Origin: Amarobacter sp035326025
Lineage (GTDB): Bacteria; Chloroflexota; Dehalococcoidia; Tepidiformales; Tepidiformaceae
DNA: 64,000 nucleotides
NCBI GenBank assembly: GCA_035326025.1
Contig: DAOKYT010000008.1
Location: 1 to 64,000, forward strand
Reading direction: 5' to 3'
Shown here: positions 42,558 to 50,819 of the stretch, one piece after another
Layout: each line of letters starts with the position of its first letter
Position numbering within the stretch: position 1 is the first letter of the stretch
Notes under the pieces: generated by a model
Database searches by the model: none
Seen by the model: only the letters and a program-made list of their open reading frames with translations
Told to the model about the DNA's origin: nothing
Program-made: the position numbers and the translations under genes

Positions 42558-43310
42558 ATGCCCACCCTCCTCGCGTTCATTCCCCACCCCGACGACGAAG
42601 CCTACAGCTTCGCCGGGACGATCGCGCTGGCAGCAAGCGCCGGCTGGGACTGCTACCTCGAGTGCGCCTCGTTCGGGGAACGTGGCAAGCGCCACGATGG
42701 CGGCCCCACGGCGCCGGGCAAAGTCGCAGACGCGCGAGAGGCCGAGTTGCGCGCCTCCTGCAGGCTGCTTGGCGCCCATCCTCCCCGGTTCTGGGGCCTG
42801 CCGGATGGCGAACTCCAGCACGGCAGGGGCGAGCAGCGCCGTGTCACCCGCCTCATCGTTGGCCGCCGGCCCGACCTGGTCCTCAGCCTCGGACCGGACG
42901 GCGTCTATGGCCACCCCGACCACATCGCCCTCTACCGCTGGGTGACTGAGGCATGGGCCTCGCTCCCCCTCCCCCGGCCACCTCTGCTATATGCCGCCTT
43001 TCCGGCCGGGCTATTCGTCCCCCAGTACGAAAAGTGCATCGGCATGATGGGCGACCCCCCACGGCCGCCCCGGTCCGCGATTGGGGCGGCCCCCTGGCAC
43101 TATCAGGTTCCCATCGGCTTCGTTCGCGAAACCAAGCTCGCCAGCATCCAGGCCCACCGCAGCCAGCTCCCGGGGGACGACCCCGAAGCGCTCTTCCCGC
43201 CCGGTATCATTGCCGCCCTCCTGGAAACCGAACGCTTCTCCGACGCGAGCGGCGTGGCCGGCAACACCGTTGCGGCCCTTCTCGGCCGCCTCGGTAAGGA
43301 ACATTCCTGA
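42558..43310 (+). CDS. PIG-L/LmbE-family deacetylase
   Basis: 250 residues from the ATG at 42558. Zinc-binding motif PHPDDEAYSFAGT at residues 8-20 and GVYGHPDHIAL (about 117-127) are diagnostic. The family removes N-acetyl groups from sugar conjugates (for example MshB-like or bacillithiol BshB enzymes). No thiol-biosynthesis gene is near, so the substrate is unknown. An in-frame extension to 42024 overlaps the SDR gene and is not used. Confidence 0.9.
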   Translation: MPTLLAFIPHPDDEAYSFAGTIALAASAGWDCYLECASFGERGKRHDGGPTAPGKVADAREAELRASCRLLGAHPPRFWGLPDGELQHGRGEQRRVTRLIVGRRPDLVLSLGPDGVYGHPDHIALYRWVTEAWASLPLPRPPLLYAAFPAGLFVPQYEKCIGMMGDPPRPPRSAIGAAPWHYQVPIGFVRETKLASIQAHRSQLPGDDPEALFPPGIIAALLETERFSDASGVAGNTVAALLGRLGKEHS

Positions 43311-43332
43311 GCCTCGCCGCGTCTGGAAGCGC

Positions 43333-43554
43333 ATGCAGTGGTTGGTGCGCTTCGGGCTGGCCTGGGTTGGGGTGGCGGCTCGTCTCGGCGCCCCGGCTCA
43401 GCTCCACGCGGCCGGGCTCCAACCCGCTCCTGATCCAGGAGGCGCTTCGTCGCCGATCCCCTCTTTCGCGCTTTTTGCGCTCTTTGGGGGCGCCTTCCTC
43501 CTGCTCAGCTTCGTGCTCATCCTCATCGGGCCGCGTAACGACCGCCGGCGGTGA
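43333..43554 (+). CDS. Small membrane hypothetical protein
   Basis: 73 residues from the ATG at 43333: a hydrophobic N-terminus like a signal peptide (FGLAWVGVAARLGAPAQLHA), a short Pro/Ser loop, then a strong helix (FALFALFGGAFLLLSFVLIL) and a basic cytoplasmic end IGPRNDRRR. The layout makes a real small membrane protein likely. It begins 22 bases after the deacetylase gene. No family recognised. The 145 bases after it hold nothing recognisable. Confidence 0.5.
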   Translation: MQWLVRFGLAWVGVAARLGAPAQLHAAGLQPAPDPGGASSPIPSFALFALFGGAFLLLSFVLILIGPRNDRRR

Positions 43555-43699
43555 ATGATGGCCCGGGTCAATCCACGCGGCTCGCCTGGGCTTCCATGTC
43601 CTGGTTCCCCCGGTAAGCCATAGGCTCCCCGCGATCACTATCCAGCCCACCGGCTGCCCGTCCCGGTGGTGCGGCCATGAGCCCCGTGGCATGTCCGGT

Positions 43700-44329
43700 T
43701 CACTTCCGGTTGAAACGGTTGGCCGCGGCCTCGGGTCCCTCACGCAGGATGGCCTCCACGGCGTCGGCTGCAAACTCCACGGCTGCATCGAGCGCGCGCT
43801 TGTCCTCCCCGCGCGGCACGCCCAGCACCCACTCGGAGACGATCTCCGGGTCCCAGGTCGGCTCGCCATTCACCGTCGGCCGCCCGATCCCAACGCGCAC
43901 CCGGATGAAGCCGAGCCCGGCGGCCTGGCCGATGCTTTTCAGGCCATTGTGCCCACCGTGGCCACCCCCGGCCCGGATACGTAACGCACCGACCCGCAGG
44001 TCCAGGTCGTCGTACAGGACGACCGTGCGCGTGATCTCGCAACCCGTCCACTGCAACGCTTGCGCCACTGCCCGGCCGCTCGCATTCATGAACGTCTTTG
44101 GCTTCACCAGGGCTACCTTTTGGCCGGCAAGCTCGCCCACGCCAATGTGCATCAGGCTTCCGGTGGCCCTCGGCTGAGTGTGTGCCCGCTTCGCCAGCGT
44201 GTTCACCACCCGGAAGCCCACGTTGTGGCGCGTGCCTGCGTATTGCTCGCCCGGGTTACCCAATCCCACGACGAGCCAATCGGCCGCGAACCGCGGACCG
44301 CCACCACCCAGCAGCTTGCGAAACGCCAT
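43700..44329 (-). CDS. pth: Peptidyl-tRNA hydrolase
   Basis: 209 residues from the ATG at 44329. Pth recycles peptidyl-tRNA. Active-site residues are in WLVVGLGNPGEQYAGTRHNVGF (Asn and the catalytic His) and LVKPKTFMNASG, VVLYDDLDL, GGGHGGHNGLKSI; all present. An in-frame extension to 44437 has no family similarity. Confidence 0.96.
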   Translation of the reverse strand: MAFRKLLGGGGPRFAADWLVVGLGNPGEQYAGTRHNVGFRVVNTLAKRAHTQPRATGSLMHIGVGELAGQKVALVKPKTFMNASGRAVAQALQWTGCEITRTVVLYDDLDLRVGALRIRAGGGHGGHNGLKSIGQAAGLGFIRVRVGIGRPTVNGEPTWDPEIVSEWVLGVPRGEDKRALDAAVEFAADAVEAILREGPEAAANRFNRK

Positions 44330-44390
44330 GGACCGAGTTTGCCCGACCGCGGACTTGCAGTCCCTTTCCCCGGGCATGCTTGAGTTCCAG

Positions 44391-44396
44391 TACGAT
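44391..44396 (+). promoter_or_regulatory. -10 element for the small membrane protein/DinB pair
   Basis: TACGAT (context TACGATggcccc) 6 bases before the ATG at 44403, without a ribosome-binding site. Nearly the same context as the promoter at 39354. Confidence 0.4.
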
Positions 44397-44402
44397 GGCC
44401 CC

Positions 44403-44561
44403 ATGCTCGACCTCGCGTTCGAATGGCTCTTCGGCACGCTCTATGGCGGGCTCATCATGTTCGCCGCTCTGCTCGCCGCCATCCCCTATGGCATCTGGCA
44501 GGGCATCAGGCGCCTGGGCGCCTGGATCACCAGGGGAGGGAATCCTCGTGGCAACACCTGA
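44403..44561 (+). CDS. Small single-helix membrane protein
   Basis: 52 residues from the ATG at 44403 (an ATG at 44376 would add nine). One helix, GTLYGGLIMFAALLAAIPYG, then an amphipathic basic end (IWQGIRRLGAWITRGG). It overlaps the start of the DinB gene by 14 bases in another frame and its end carries that gene's ribosome-binding site (ggggaggg). Function unknown. Confidence 0.45.
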   Translation: MLDLAFEWLFGTLYGGLIMFAALLAAIPYGIWQGIRRLGAWITRGGNPRGNT

Positions 44562-45117
44562 ACAGGTCGCTGAACTCAAGCAGAAGATGGCCACCGAGCG
44601 TGCCGCGCTAATCGCCGCCGCCGCCGGCCTTTCCCCGCGGGACGCCCTCCGTGTCCCTGTGGATGCCGAAGGCGAGGAACAGTGGACCGCCCTTGAACAG
44701 CTCGCTCACCTGCTCGAGATGGAGCGGGCCTATGACTCCTGGGTCCGCGCCGCGCTCCGCGAGGACAACCCGGACACCGCCAGCGTAGCCGTCGAACCCG
44801 TCGCCATCCCCGTCGAACGCGCGAACGGCCACACGGTCCCGGAACTCCTCCGCGCACTCGAACTGGAGCGCGCCTACACCCTCGGGCTCATCGATGGCAT
44901 CCCGCTCGCCGCCTTCGATCGCACCGCCACAAGCCCGGCATTCGGCACCCTCACCGTCCTCCAGTGGCTGCGCTCGTTCTATCGCCACGACAGACAGCAC
45001 ACGGCCCAGATCCAGGGGCGGCAGAGCGACTACAGGCCGTCGTTCGTTGGAAAGGAGCCAAACCAGCGAAAGGCACGGCTCGAGCGCATCGCCCGGCAGG
45101 AAGCCACGGACGGCTAG
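44548..45117 (+). CDS. DinB-family protein
   Basis: 189 residues from a GTG with ggggaggg upstream. Four-helix DinB/YfiT-like fold: EEQWTALEQLAHLLEMERAY near the first metal His, LELERAYTLGLIDGI, and the His-rich FYRHDRQHTAQIQGR. Members bind a metal through three His; some are thiol-dependent transferases. Substrate unknown. Confidence 0.82.
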   Translation: MATPEQVAELKQKMATERAALIAAAAGLSPRDALRVPVDAEGEEQWTALEQLAHLLEMERAYDSWVRAALREDNPDTASVAVEPVAIPVERANGHTVPELLRALELERAYTLGLIDGIPLAAFDRTATSPAFGTLTVLQWLRSFYRHDRQHTAQIQGRQSDYRPSFVGKEPNQRKARLERIARQEATDG

Positions 45118-45278
45118 GCGCCGACGCGCGTCACTCGCTCCCGCGGAAGCGGGTCGAGCCGGGTCGGCACCACCGCACGCTTGCCACATCGTTCGCATTC
45201 GCGGACGCGGATTGCCCGCGCCTCGACGTTCACGAAGTACCGCCAGCGGTGTTCACAGATCCTCTGTTGCAGTTCCAT
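45114..45278 (-). CDS. Small CxxC protein
   Basis: 54 residues starting MELQQRICEHRWRYFVNVEA. It has CERCGK in the centre and a His and Cys near the start (ICEHRW), which together could bind zinc. TACTGT lies 4 bases before the ATG. It fills the gap after the DinB gene, overlapping its last 4 bases on the opposite strand. Codon use and composition look coding, but no family is recognised. Confidence 0.5.
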   Translation of the reverse strand: MELQQRICEHRWRYFVNVEARAIRVRECERCGKRAVVPTRLDPLPRERVTRVGA

Positions 45279-45371
45279 GCGCACAGTATCGCCCTGCGAG
45301 ATGAACGCGATGTTACCGGCGGGACAACAACGTGCGAACTGGCCCCCGATGCACCGCGCGCGTCAGTAGCG

Positions 45372-45401
45372 TTGCCCCCGTAACGACGGGATGGCTATAG
45401 T
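45372..45401 (+). promoter_or_regulatory. Promoter of the PHP-domain gene
   Basis: TTGCCC (45372-45377), 18-base spacer, TATAGT (45396-45401), 15 bases before the ATG. Confidence 0.5.
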
Positions 45402-45416
45402 AGCCGGCAGCCCGCC

Positions 45417-46094
45417 ATGCTCATTGACCTTCACAGCCACACTTGGCCCCGCTCCCACGACAGCGTGCTCAACCCCGATGACCTGATCGTGCGGGCCAAG
45501 GCTGCCGGACTCGATGCCATCGTCTTTACCGAGCACGACACCGTCTGGGACTACAAGGCCGTCGAGGAACTCCGCGCCAAGCACAACTTCCTCGTGCTCG
45601 CCGGAGTCGAAATCAGCACCGACGACGGCCACCTCCTCGCGTTCGGCATCGATAAGTACGTCTTCGGCATGCACCGCTCGAAGGAGCTGGCCAGCTACGT
45701 CGAGAAGGTCGATGGCGCCATGGTGGCCGCCCATCCCTACAGGCGCCAGATGCCCTGGTTCAGCCGCAACGACGACGAGTACAAGGCGTCGCTCGAAAAG
45801 GCCTCCCGCAACCCGGCATACCAGTACGTCCAGGCGCTCGAAGAACTGAACGGCCGTGGCAGCGACAAGGAAAACGAGTTCTCCCGCCGCCTCGCCGGCA
45901 TGATGCAGCTCCCCGGCACCGGTGGCACCGACTCTCACGCCATCAGCGACGTGGGCAAGTGCGCGACGTACTTCGAAGCCGAGATCCGAGACGAACGCGA
46001 GCTCATCGACGCCATTAAGTCCGGCCGGTTTCACGCTGTCGACCTCCGCTCCGGCAAGCCGGTCCCCTTCCGCGCGCTCCCCAGCGAAGCCTAG
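45417..46094 (+). CDS. PHP-domain metal-dependent phosphoesterase
   Basis: 225 residues. Metal-binding motifs in order: DLHSHT (residues 4-9), TEHDT, GVEIST, AAHPYRRQ and GTDSHA. Members hydrolyse phosphoesters; the stand-alone type acts on small nucleotides or 3',5'-phosphoadenosine-like substrates. Reaction here unknown. It has its own promoter-like sequence. Confidence 0.88.
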   Translation: MLIDLHSHTWPRSHDSVLNPDDLIVRAKAAGLDAIVFTEHDTVWDYKAVEELRAKHNFLVLAGVEISTDDGHLLAFGIDKYVFGMHRSKELASYVEKVDGAMVAAHPYRRQMPWFSRNDDEYKASLEKASRNPAYQYVQALEELNGRGSDKENEFSRRLAGMMQLPGTGGTDSHAISDVGKCATYFEAEIRDERELIDAIKSGRFHAVDLRSGKPVPFRALPSEA

Positions 46095-46129
46095 CCGTCA
46101 TCCGGCCAATTCCCCTGCTTGCGCTTCGC

Positions 46130-46158
46130 TTCACACACGGAGACGCCGATAGTAGTAT
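46130..46158 (+). promoter_or_regulatory. Promoter of the ferredoxin gene
   Basis: TTCACA (46130-46135, 5 of 6), 17-base spacer, TAGTAT (46153-46158, 4 of 6). The ATG at 46213 has aaggagc upstream. Confidence 0.55.
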
Positions 46159-46212
46159 GCGGAAGCCCGAGTGGCTTGAACGCAGCACCCGACGGGAAGG
46201 AGCCATACCCGC

Positions 46213-46500
46213 ATGACCTACGTCATCACCAGCCCTTGCATCGATGTCCAGGACCAGGCCTGTGTTGAGGTCTGCCCTGTGGATTGCATCCACTTCGACG
46301 AAGGCGAAGACCGCATGCTCTACATCAACCCTGATGAGTGCATCGACTGCGGCGCCTGCGAACCCGCCTGCCCCGTGACCGCCATCTTCGCCGAAGACGA
46401 TGTGCCCGCCGATGCCGCGGCCTTCAAGGAAATCAACGTCCTCTGGTATAGCGACAAGGCCGCTGCCCGCGCGAAGGTCGCCGAAATCAAGCCCGCCTGA
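46213..46500 (+). CDS. fdxA: Seven-iron ferredoxin, FdxA type
   Basis: 95 residues with SPCIDVQDQACVEVCPVDCI (3Fe-4S type C-x7-C-x3-C start) and PDECIDCGACEPACPVTAI (4Fe-4S CxxCxxCxxxC). The arrangement matches 3Fe-4S/4Fe-4S ferredoxins such as mycobacterial FdxA. It is a possible electron acceptor for the aldehyde:ferredoxin oxidoreductase; that link is inference. A hairpin follows. Confidence 0.93.
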   Translation: MTYVITSPCIDVQDQACVEVCPVDCIHFDEGEDRMLYINPDECIDCGACEPACPVTAIFAEDDVPADAAAFKEINVLWYSDKAAARAKVAEIKPA

Positions 46501-46533
46501 ACCGCTCCGCGCTAAGGCCAGGGCCTTCGCCTG

Positions 46534-46554
46534 AGCCGCCCCTCGCGGGCGGCT
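46534..46554 (+). terminator. Terminator after the ferredoxin gene
   Basis: Stem agccgccc/gggcggct with loop ctcgc, 33 bases after the stop, followed by ttcgg. Confidence 0.75.
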
Positions 46555-46577
46555 TTCGGTTGCCCGCCGCGACATAC

Positions 46578-46605
46578 TTGACCGTGCCAGCCTTCCGGAT
46601 AGATT
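46578..46605 (+). promoter_or_regulatory. Promoter of the L25 gene
   Basis: TTGACC (46578-46583, 5 of 6), 16-base spacer, TAGATT (46600-46605, 4 of 6), 48 bases before the ATG, which has gcggaggatg upstream. Confidence 0.6.
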
Positions 46606-46653
46606 GGAAACGTTGCGCCACGTATTGAGCGTGGCGCGGAGGATGTCCCCACC

Positions 46654-47241
46654 ATGGCTGAACGCGTAACCATCCAGGCGGCGCCCCGCGCCGTCCTCGG
46701 CAAGAAAGTCCGCCATCTCCGCCGCCAGGGCCGGCTCCCCGCGAATGTCTATGGCCGCGGCATCGAGTCCCGCGCCATCGAAATCGATGCGCGCGAGTTC
46801 TCTCGCACCATCCGCTCCGCCGGCCTGCGAGCCATGATCGAGCTCAAGGTCGATGGCGAAAAGGATCCCCGCTACGTCATCCTGCGCGGCATGGACCGCG
46901 CCGGTGGCACCGGCGACCCGATCCATGTCGACTTCTTCCAGGTCGATCCCAATGTCCCCATCCAGGCCAACGTTCCCCTTCGGCTCGTCGGCGAAGCGCC
47001 GGCGGTTCGCGACCTGGCCGGCACGCTTCTCCCCGGGCTCGATGTCGTCTCGGTCCGCTGCCTGCCTCTCGCCATCCCCGACTCGATCCCCGTCGACCTC
47101 TCGGGCCTCAAGAGCTTTGATGTCAGCCTCACGGTCGGCGATATCGCACCGGTGGACGGGGTTGAAATCCTCACCGACCCCTCGATCGTCGTGGCCACGG
47201 TGAACCCACCGCGCATCCGCGGCGGCGGCCGCGACGCCTGA
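46654..47241 (+). CDS. rplY: Large ribosomal subunit protein L25, CTC/TL5 form
   Basis: 195 residues with the 5S rRNA-binding N-terminal domain (GKKVRHLRRQGRLPANVYGRG) and the longer C-terminal TL5 domain (VPLRLVGEAPAVRDLAGTLL, LKSFDVSLTVGDIAP), that is, the long general-stress form. It leads a run with the two following genes (gaps 12 and 15 bases), likely one operon. Confidence 0.95.
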   Translation: MAERVTIQAAPRAVLGKKVRHLRRQGRLPANVYGRGIESRAIEIDAREFSRTIRSAGLRAMIELKVDGEKDPRYVILRGMDRAGGTGDPIHVDFFQVDPNVPIQANVPLRLVGEAPAVRDLAGTLLPGLDVVSVRCLPLAIPDSIPVDLSGLKSFDVSLTVGDIAPVDGVEILTDPSIVVATVNPPRIRGGGRDA

Positions 47242-47253
47242 CCGGCGCTCCCC

Positions 47254-48210
47254 ATGACCGGCCTCAGCTACCCGGCCGATCCCGCTGAGGCCGGGTTGCG
47301 CTTGTTCCTCGGCTGGTTCGGCCCGTACTACGCCCGCTCCGTCGCCGTCGGCTCCGCCAGTTCCGATGGCTCCACCCTCTCCGCCGAGGTTTCTGTCGGA
47401 CGGCGCTGGACGCTCACCGTCACCGTGCTTAACACGCTCGCCGCCGATGCCAGCCTGGAGTGGGAAGCCGCCCGGGCCGCAATCGAACAGCGCCTCGACG
47501 CCGAGGGCCGCGCGGTCGCCCTCTGGGCTCCCCGGGGCGCAACCCTGCCGGCGACCGAACCCGGCCTCAGTGAACTCGTGTTGTCGCTCTCGGGAGCGCG
47601 CACGCTCGGCGATGGCCGCCTCGAACTCACGCGCCCGGTCCGCCTCTATTTCCGCCGGGTCGATACCGCCGGCTCCGTCGTCACCGCGTTGGGCGGCCTC
47701 GCGGCCCACTGGGCCCAGTTCACCAACCGCGTTCCCGGCACGTTCCAGCTCAACTCCGTCGAGCTCCTTCGCCTCCCTTCCTCGGAGGAAGACCGCGAAG
47801 AGCTTACGCAACGCATCGTCCTCGCCGCCCAGCAGCCCGATATCGAAGAGACCCGCGTCATCCCCGCCGAGGACGCCTGGACAGCGAACGACCTCGGCTC
47901 CGGGCAGTCCTGCGTGCTGGGGACGCCCGCCCCGGAAAACGACGAGTGGAGCGCCTCGCTCCGCCGCAATTTGCGCCGCCTGCTGAAGGAGGCTGCCCCC
48001 CGTGTCTCACGCCCCGCGGATGCGCGCGCCCTCGTGGTCCTCGGCGCAGCGACCTACGCCGAGGAAGAGAAGCTCTCGTGGGCGCTGCGCGGCATGGATC
48101 CCACCCTCTACGCGGGATATGACATCCTCACGGTCATCGCCGATGGGGTGGTCAAGCCGATTCTCCAGCCGGGCCGCAATACCCTCCCGTGGGATGCGCC
48201 CCTCGGCTGA
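47254..48210 (+). CDS. Conserved hypothetical protein
   Basis: 318 residues, no signal peptide or membrane helix. It starts MTGLSYPADPAEAGLRLFLG and ends near PTLYAGYDILTVIADGVVKP. There is no cysteine cluster or known catalytic motif; the composition suggests a soluble alpha/beta protein. It lies between rplY and a dehydrogenase gene in one apparent operon. Function not known. Confidence 0.6.
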   Translation: MTGLSYPADPAEAGLRLFLGWFGPYYARSVAVGSASSDGSTLSAEVSVGRRWTLTVTVLNTLAADASLEWEAARAAIEQRLDAEGRAVALWAPRGATLPATEPGLSELVLSLSGARTLGDGRLELTRPVRLYFRRVDTAGSVVTALGGLAAHWAQFTNRVPGTFQLNSVELLRLPSSEEDREELTQRIVLAAQQPDIEETRVIPAEDAWTANDLGSGQSCVLGTPAPENDEWSASLRRNLRRLLKEAAPRVSRPADARALVVLGAATYAEEEKLSWALRGMDPTLYAGYDILTVIADGVVKPILQPGRNTLPWDAPLG

Positions 48211-48225
48211 CCCTGGAGGCCAACC

Positions 48226-49110
48226 GTGGCAATCGAACGCGTCGGATTCGTCGGACTCGGCATCATGGGCGCTCCAATGGCCGCCAACCTCTTGAAGGCC
48301 GGCTTCCACGTCACCGTCTGGAACCGGACGCCCTCCCGCATGGACCCGCTTCTCGAGCGTGGTGCCGCCCGCGCGGGCTCTCCCGCGGAAGTGGCCGCCG
48401 CCAGTGAAGTGACCATCTCCTGCGTCACCAGCTCCCCGGATGTCGAGGCCATTGCCCTTGGCCCCGGCGGCATCGCCGAAGGCGCCGCGCCCGGTTCGGC
48501 CTACATCGACTGTTCCACAATCGCGCCCCAGACAGCGCGTGCCGTCGCGGCCGGGCTCGCATCCCGCGGGATCGCGATGCTCGATGCCCCCGTCAGCGGC
48601 GGAGATGTTGGCGCCCGCGCCGGCACCCTCGCCATCATGGTTGGCGGGGACCCGGCCGTCTTCGAGCGCTGCCTGCCTGTCCTGCGCGCCATGGGCAAGA
48701 CCATCGTCCACGCCGGCCCCGCCGGCGCCGGCCAGGTCGTAAAGCTCTGCAACCAGGTCGCTGGCGGCCTCAACCTGCTGGCCATGGCCGAGGCCATCTC
48801 CCTGGCGCGCGGTGCGGGAGTCGATCCCGCGAAGATGCTCGAGGTCGTCAGCGCCGGCGCCGCGGGCTCCTGGATGCTTTCGAACCTGGGCCCCCGCGCC
48901 ATTCGAGGCGACTACGCGCCCGGCTTCATGGTCGATCTCATGCAGAAGGACCTCCACCTCGTCCTCGACGAGGCAGCGCGCGGCCACACGCCCCTCCCCG
49001 GGACCGCCCTGGTCTCGCAGCTCTTCCAGGTCATCCAGGCGCAGGGACGCGGCGCCGAGGGCACCCAGTCGATCGTCGATGCGCTGCGCCGCCTTGCCAG
49101 CCGGGACTGA
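48226..49110 (+). CDS. 3-hydroxyisobutyrate dehydrogenase/tartronate semialdehyde reductase family protein
   Basis: 294 residues from a GTG. The NAD(P) motif GFVGLGIMGAPMAANLLKAG, the substrate signature DAPVSGGDVGARAGTLAIMV and the catalytic Lys in GQVVKLCNQV are present. Members reduce or oxidise beta-hydroxy acids; the exact substrate is not clear. Last gene of the rplY run. Confidence 0.88.
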   Translation: MAIERVGFVGLGIMGAPMAANLLKAGFHVTVWNRTPSRMDPLLERGAARAGSPAEVAAASEVTISCVTSSPDVEAIALGPGGIAEGAAPGSAYIDCSTIAPQTARAVAAGLASRGIAMLDAPVSGGDVGARAGTLAIMVGGDPAVFERCLPVLRAMGKTIVHAGPAGAGQVVKLCNQVAGGLNLLAMAEAISLARGAGVDPAKMLEVVSAGAAGSWMLSNLGPRAIRGDYAPGFMVDLMQKDLHLVLDEAARGHTPLPGTALVSQLFQVIQAQGRGAEGTQSIVDALRRLASRD

Positions 49111-49118
49111 CGGTCTCC

Positions 49119-50090
49119 TCAGGCCACCGATGGCCCGTCGGGCTCCACCGTTCCTCGAAAGAGCCCTATCACTGGCCGGAACGACTTGTCGTCGGAAAGC
49201 TGCTGATCGGCCGCCGCGAACAGTTCGGCCGGGCCGCAGTTCACACCGGTGGCAACGCCGAATGTCACGCTCACCGGTACCAGGTCGGCCCACTCATCGC
49301 CGTTCAACCGTTCGATTTCGTGGGCGATGCGCCGCGCGATGAGCCGCCCCAGGGCGAGGTCGCCGTCCGGCAGGATCACCCCGAAGTCGTCGCCGCCGAT
49401 GCGCGCCGCGAAGTCCGTGCCGCGCACGCAGCGAGCGATCCCGGCGGCCGTCCGCCGGATCATGTCGTCGCCCACATCGTGGCCGTGCACTTCGTTCACC
49501 ACGCGAGTACCGGCGATGTCCACAAGCACCAGCGTGACCGGCCGGCGCTCCCCGCGAGCCTCTTCGCAAACCTCCGCGAGGCGCTCGTCGAACGCATGCC
49601 GGTTGTACAGACCGGTCAGATGGTCCGTCCGCGCCTCCCGCTCGAGCCAGCGCACCATCGTGTCGCGCCGGCGGAGGTTCCGGTTCTCTTCGAATGCCCC
49701 GAGGATGCGCACGATGAGCTGCTGGCCGTCGTCGAGGTGGCTCCGGTTGAAGAAGTCGTGCGCCCCAAGTTTGAGGGCGGGCAACGCCTCGCCTTCGTTC
49801 TCGCCCCCGGTCAGCAGCACCACGGCGACATCGCTCCGGTGTTCGCGAAGGTATTGCGCCAGCGCCGTTCCAGGGTCGCCCCACAGCCCCGAATCGACCA
49901 GCATCACGTCGAACGAGCCATCGCGCAGCAGCCCCTCCGCTTCGTCCGGCGTCCGGGCGGTCTGCGTTACAAAGGTTCCCGCGCCGTGCAAGAGTTCGCG
50001 CACGCGGCGTACGTCGTCGATGCAGTCATCCACGATCAGGACGCGCAGGACGCGCTGACGGTCGGGTGGCGGTGCCGTGCGGACGATCAC
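49119..50090 (-). CDS. Receiver-GGDEF response regulator, probable diguanylate cyclase
   Basis: 323 residues from a GTG. The receiver (16-130) has the acidic pair D21-D22, phospho-acceptor D66 (LVDSG) and T94; the usual Lys is not clear. The GGDEF domain (from TDHLTGLYNRHAFDERL, about residue 155) has the signature GGDDF (232-236), a variant known in active cyclases, and RIGGDDFGVIL context. It may make c-di-GMP. Convergent with the dehydrogenase gene. Confidence 0.88.
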   Translation of the reverse strand: MIVRTAPPPDRQRVLRVLIVDDCIDDVRRVRELLHGAGTFVTQTARTPDEAEGLLRDGSFDVMLVDSGLWGDPGTALAQYLREHRSDVAVVLLTGGENEGEALPALKLGAHDFFNRSHLDDGQQLIVRILGAFEENRNLRRRDTMVRWLEREARTDHLTGLYNRHAFDERLAEVCEEARGERRPVTLVLVDIAGTRVVNEVHGHDVGDDMIRRTAAGIARCVRGTDFAARIGGDDFGVILPDGDLALGRLIARRIAHEIERLNGDEWADLVPVSVTFGVATGVNCGPAELFAAADQQLSDDKSFRPVIGLFRGTVEPDGPSVA

Positions 50091-50189
50091 GTTGAATCTT
50101 TACTCCCACTGTCACTATCGGCACACCTGGCCGGCTGGACGAGACCATGGGAGCGAATTCGGGGGATGCATCGTGGAAAACGGGTGACG

Positions 50190-50411
50190 TTACTCGAACA
50201 GCGGCCCGCCGGGGTCGAGGATTCGCCCATCCAGCGCGATGACCGCCGGCCGCTCTTCGCAATAGCCGTCGTTCTCGCACTTGTCGAAAATGAACGCGCC
50301 GCGCTTCTTATCGAACTGGATCTTCCAGGTGCCGATGGCCGGGCTCGATGGCCCCTTCTCCCGTTCGGCGGTCAGGATGGCGATAAGCGCGGCGATCTCG
50401 TCTCGTCCCAA
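50190..50411 (-). CDS. Small hypothetical protein
   Basis: 73 residues from a TTG start. It reads LGRDEIAALIAILTAEREKG then GTWKIQFDKKRGAFIFDKCE and ends DGRILDPGGPLFE, a mixture that looks like a folded small domain with two Cys. No family recognised. It lies between the receiver-GGDEF gene and the MFS remnant. Confidence 0.5.
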   Translation of the reverse strand: MGRDEIAALIAILTAEREKGPSSPAIGTWKIQFDKKRGAFIFDKCENDGYCEERPAVIALDGRILDPGGPLFE

Positions 50412-50444
50412 TGTGGGCCCCCCGGCAAGAGTTCTTCCCAGAGC

Positions 50445-50813
50445 TTATTCGGCCCGGGCCCCCGTGGCGACTCGCACCGGCTCCCCGGCCTCCTCCGGCC
50501 CCGCGAAGACGCGGACACCAACGTGACCATCGCGACCGCCCCCAACGCGACAGGCGTCCCGCGCTCCCCGAGCCGGTCGGCCAGCACGCCGAACGGATAC
50601 GCGACCATGCCCGTATTGCCCAACGCCAGCATTGTCGCCAACATCACCCGGCAATACGCCGCCGGCCTCCTCCGGGATGAGCACAGCCACCAGGGCGAAC
50701 TCCCGCCCGATGTTCGTCTGGCCAAAGAACAGCGTCGGCCGCTCCGGGAACCGGTCGGCCACAGGCCCACGTGGAATCACCCAACCACGCTGGCCGGCAG
50801 CCACCGGCCTCAC
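50445..50813 (-). pseudogene. C-terminal remnant of an MFS transporter
   Basis: Two - strand frames each hold parts of one protein: VADRFPERPTLFFGQTNIGR then FALVAVLIPEEA in one, MLATMLALGNTGMVAYPFGV then LADRLGERGTPVALGAVAMV in the other, and VFAGPEEAGEPVRVATGARA back in the first. In order they match the end of MFS_3-type efflux proteins (VPEExRGRVM ... LADRLGxR). At least two frameshifts and the missing N-terminal helices show decay. Confidence 0.65.
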
Positions 50814-50819
50814 CCGTGC

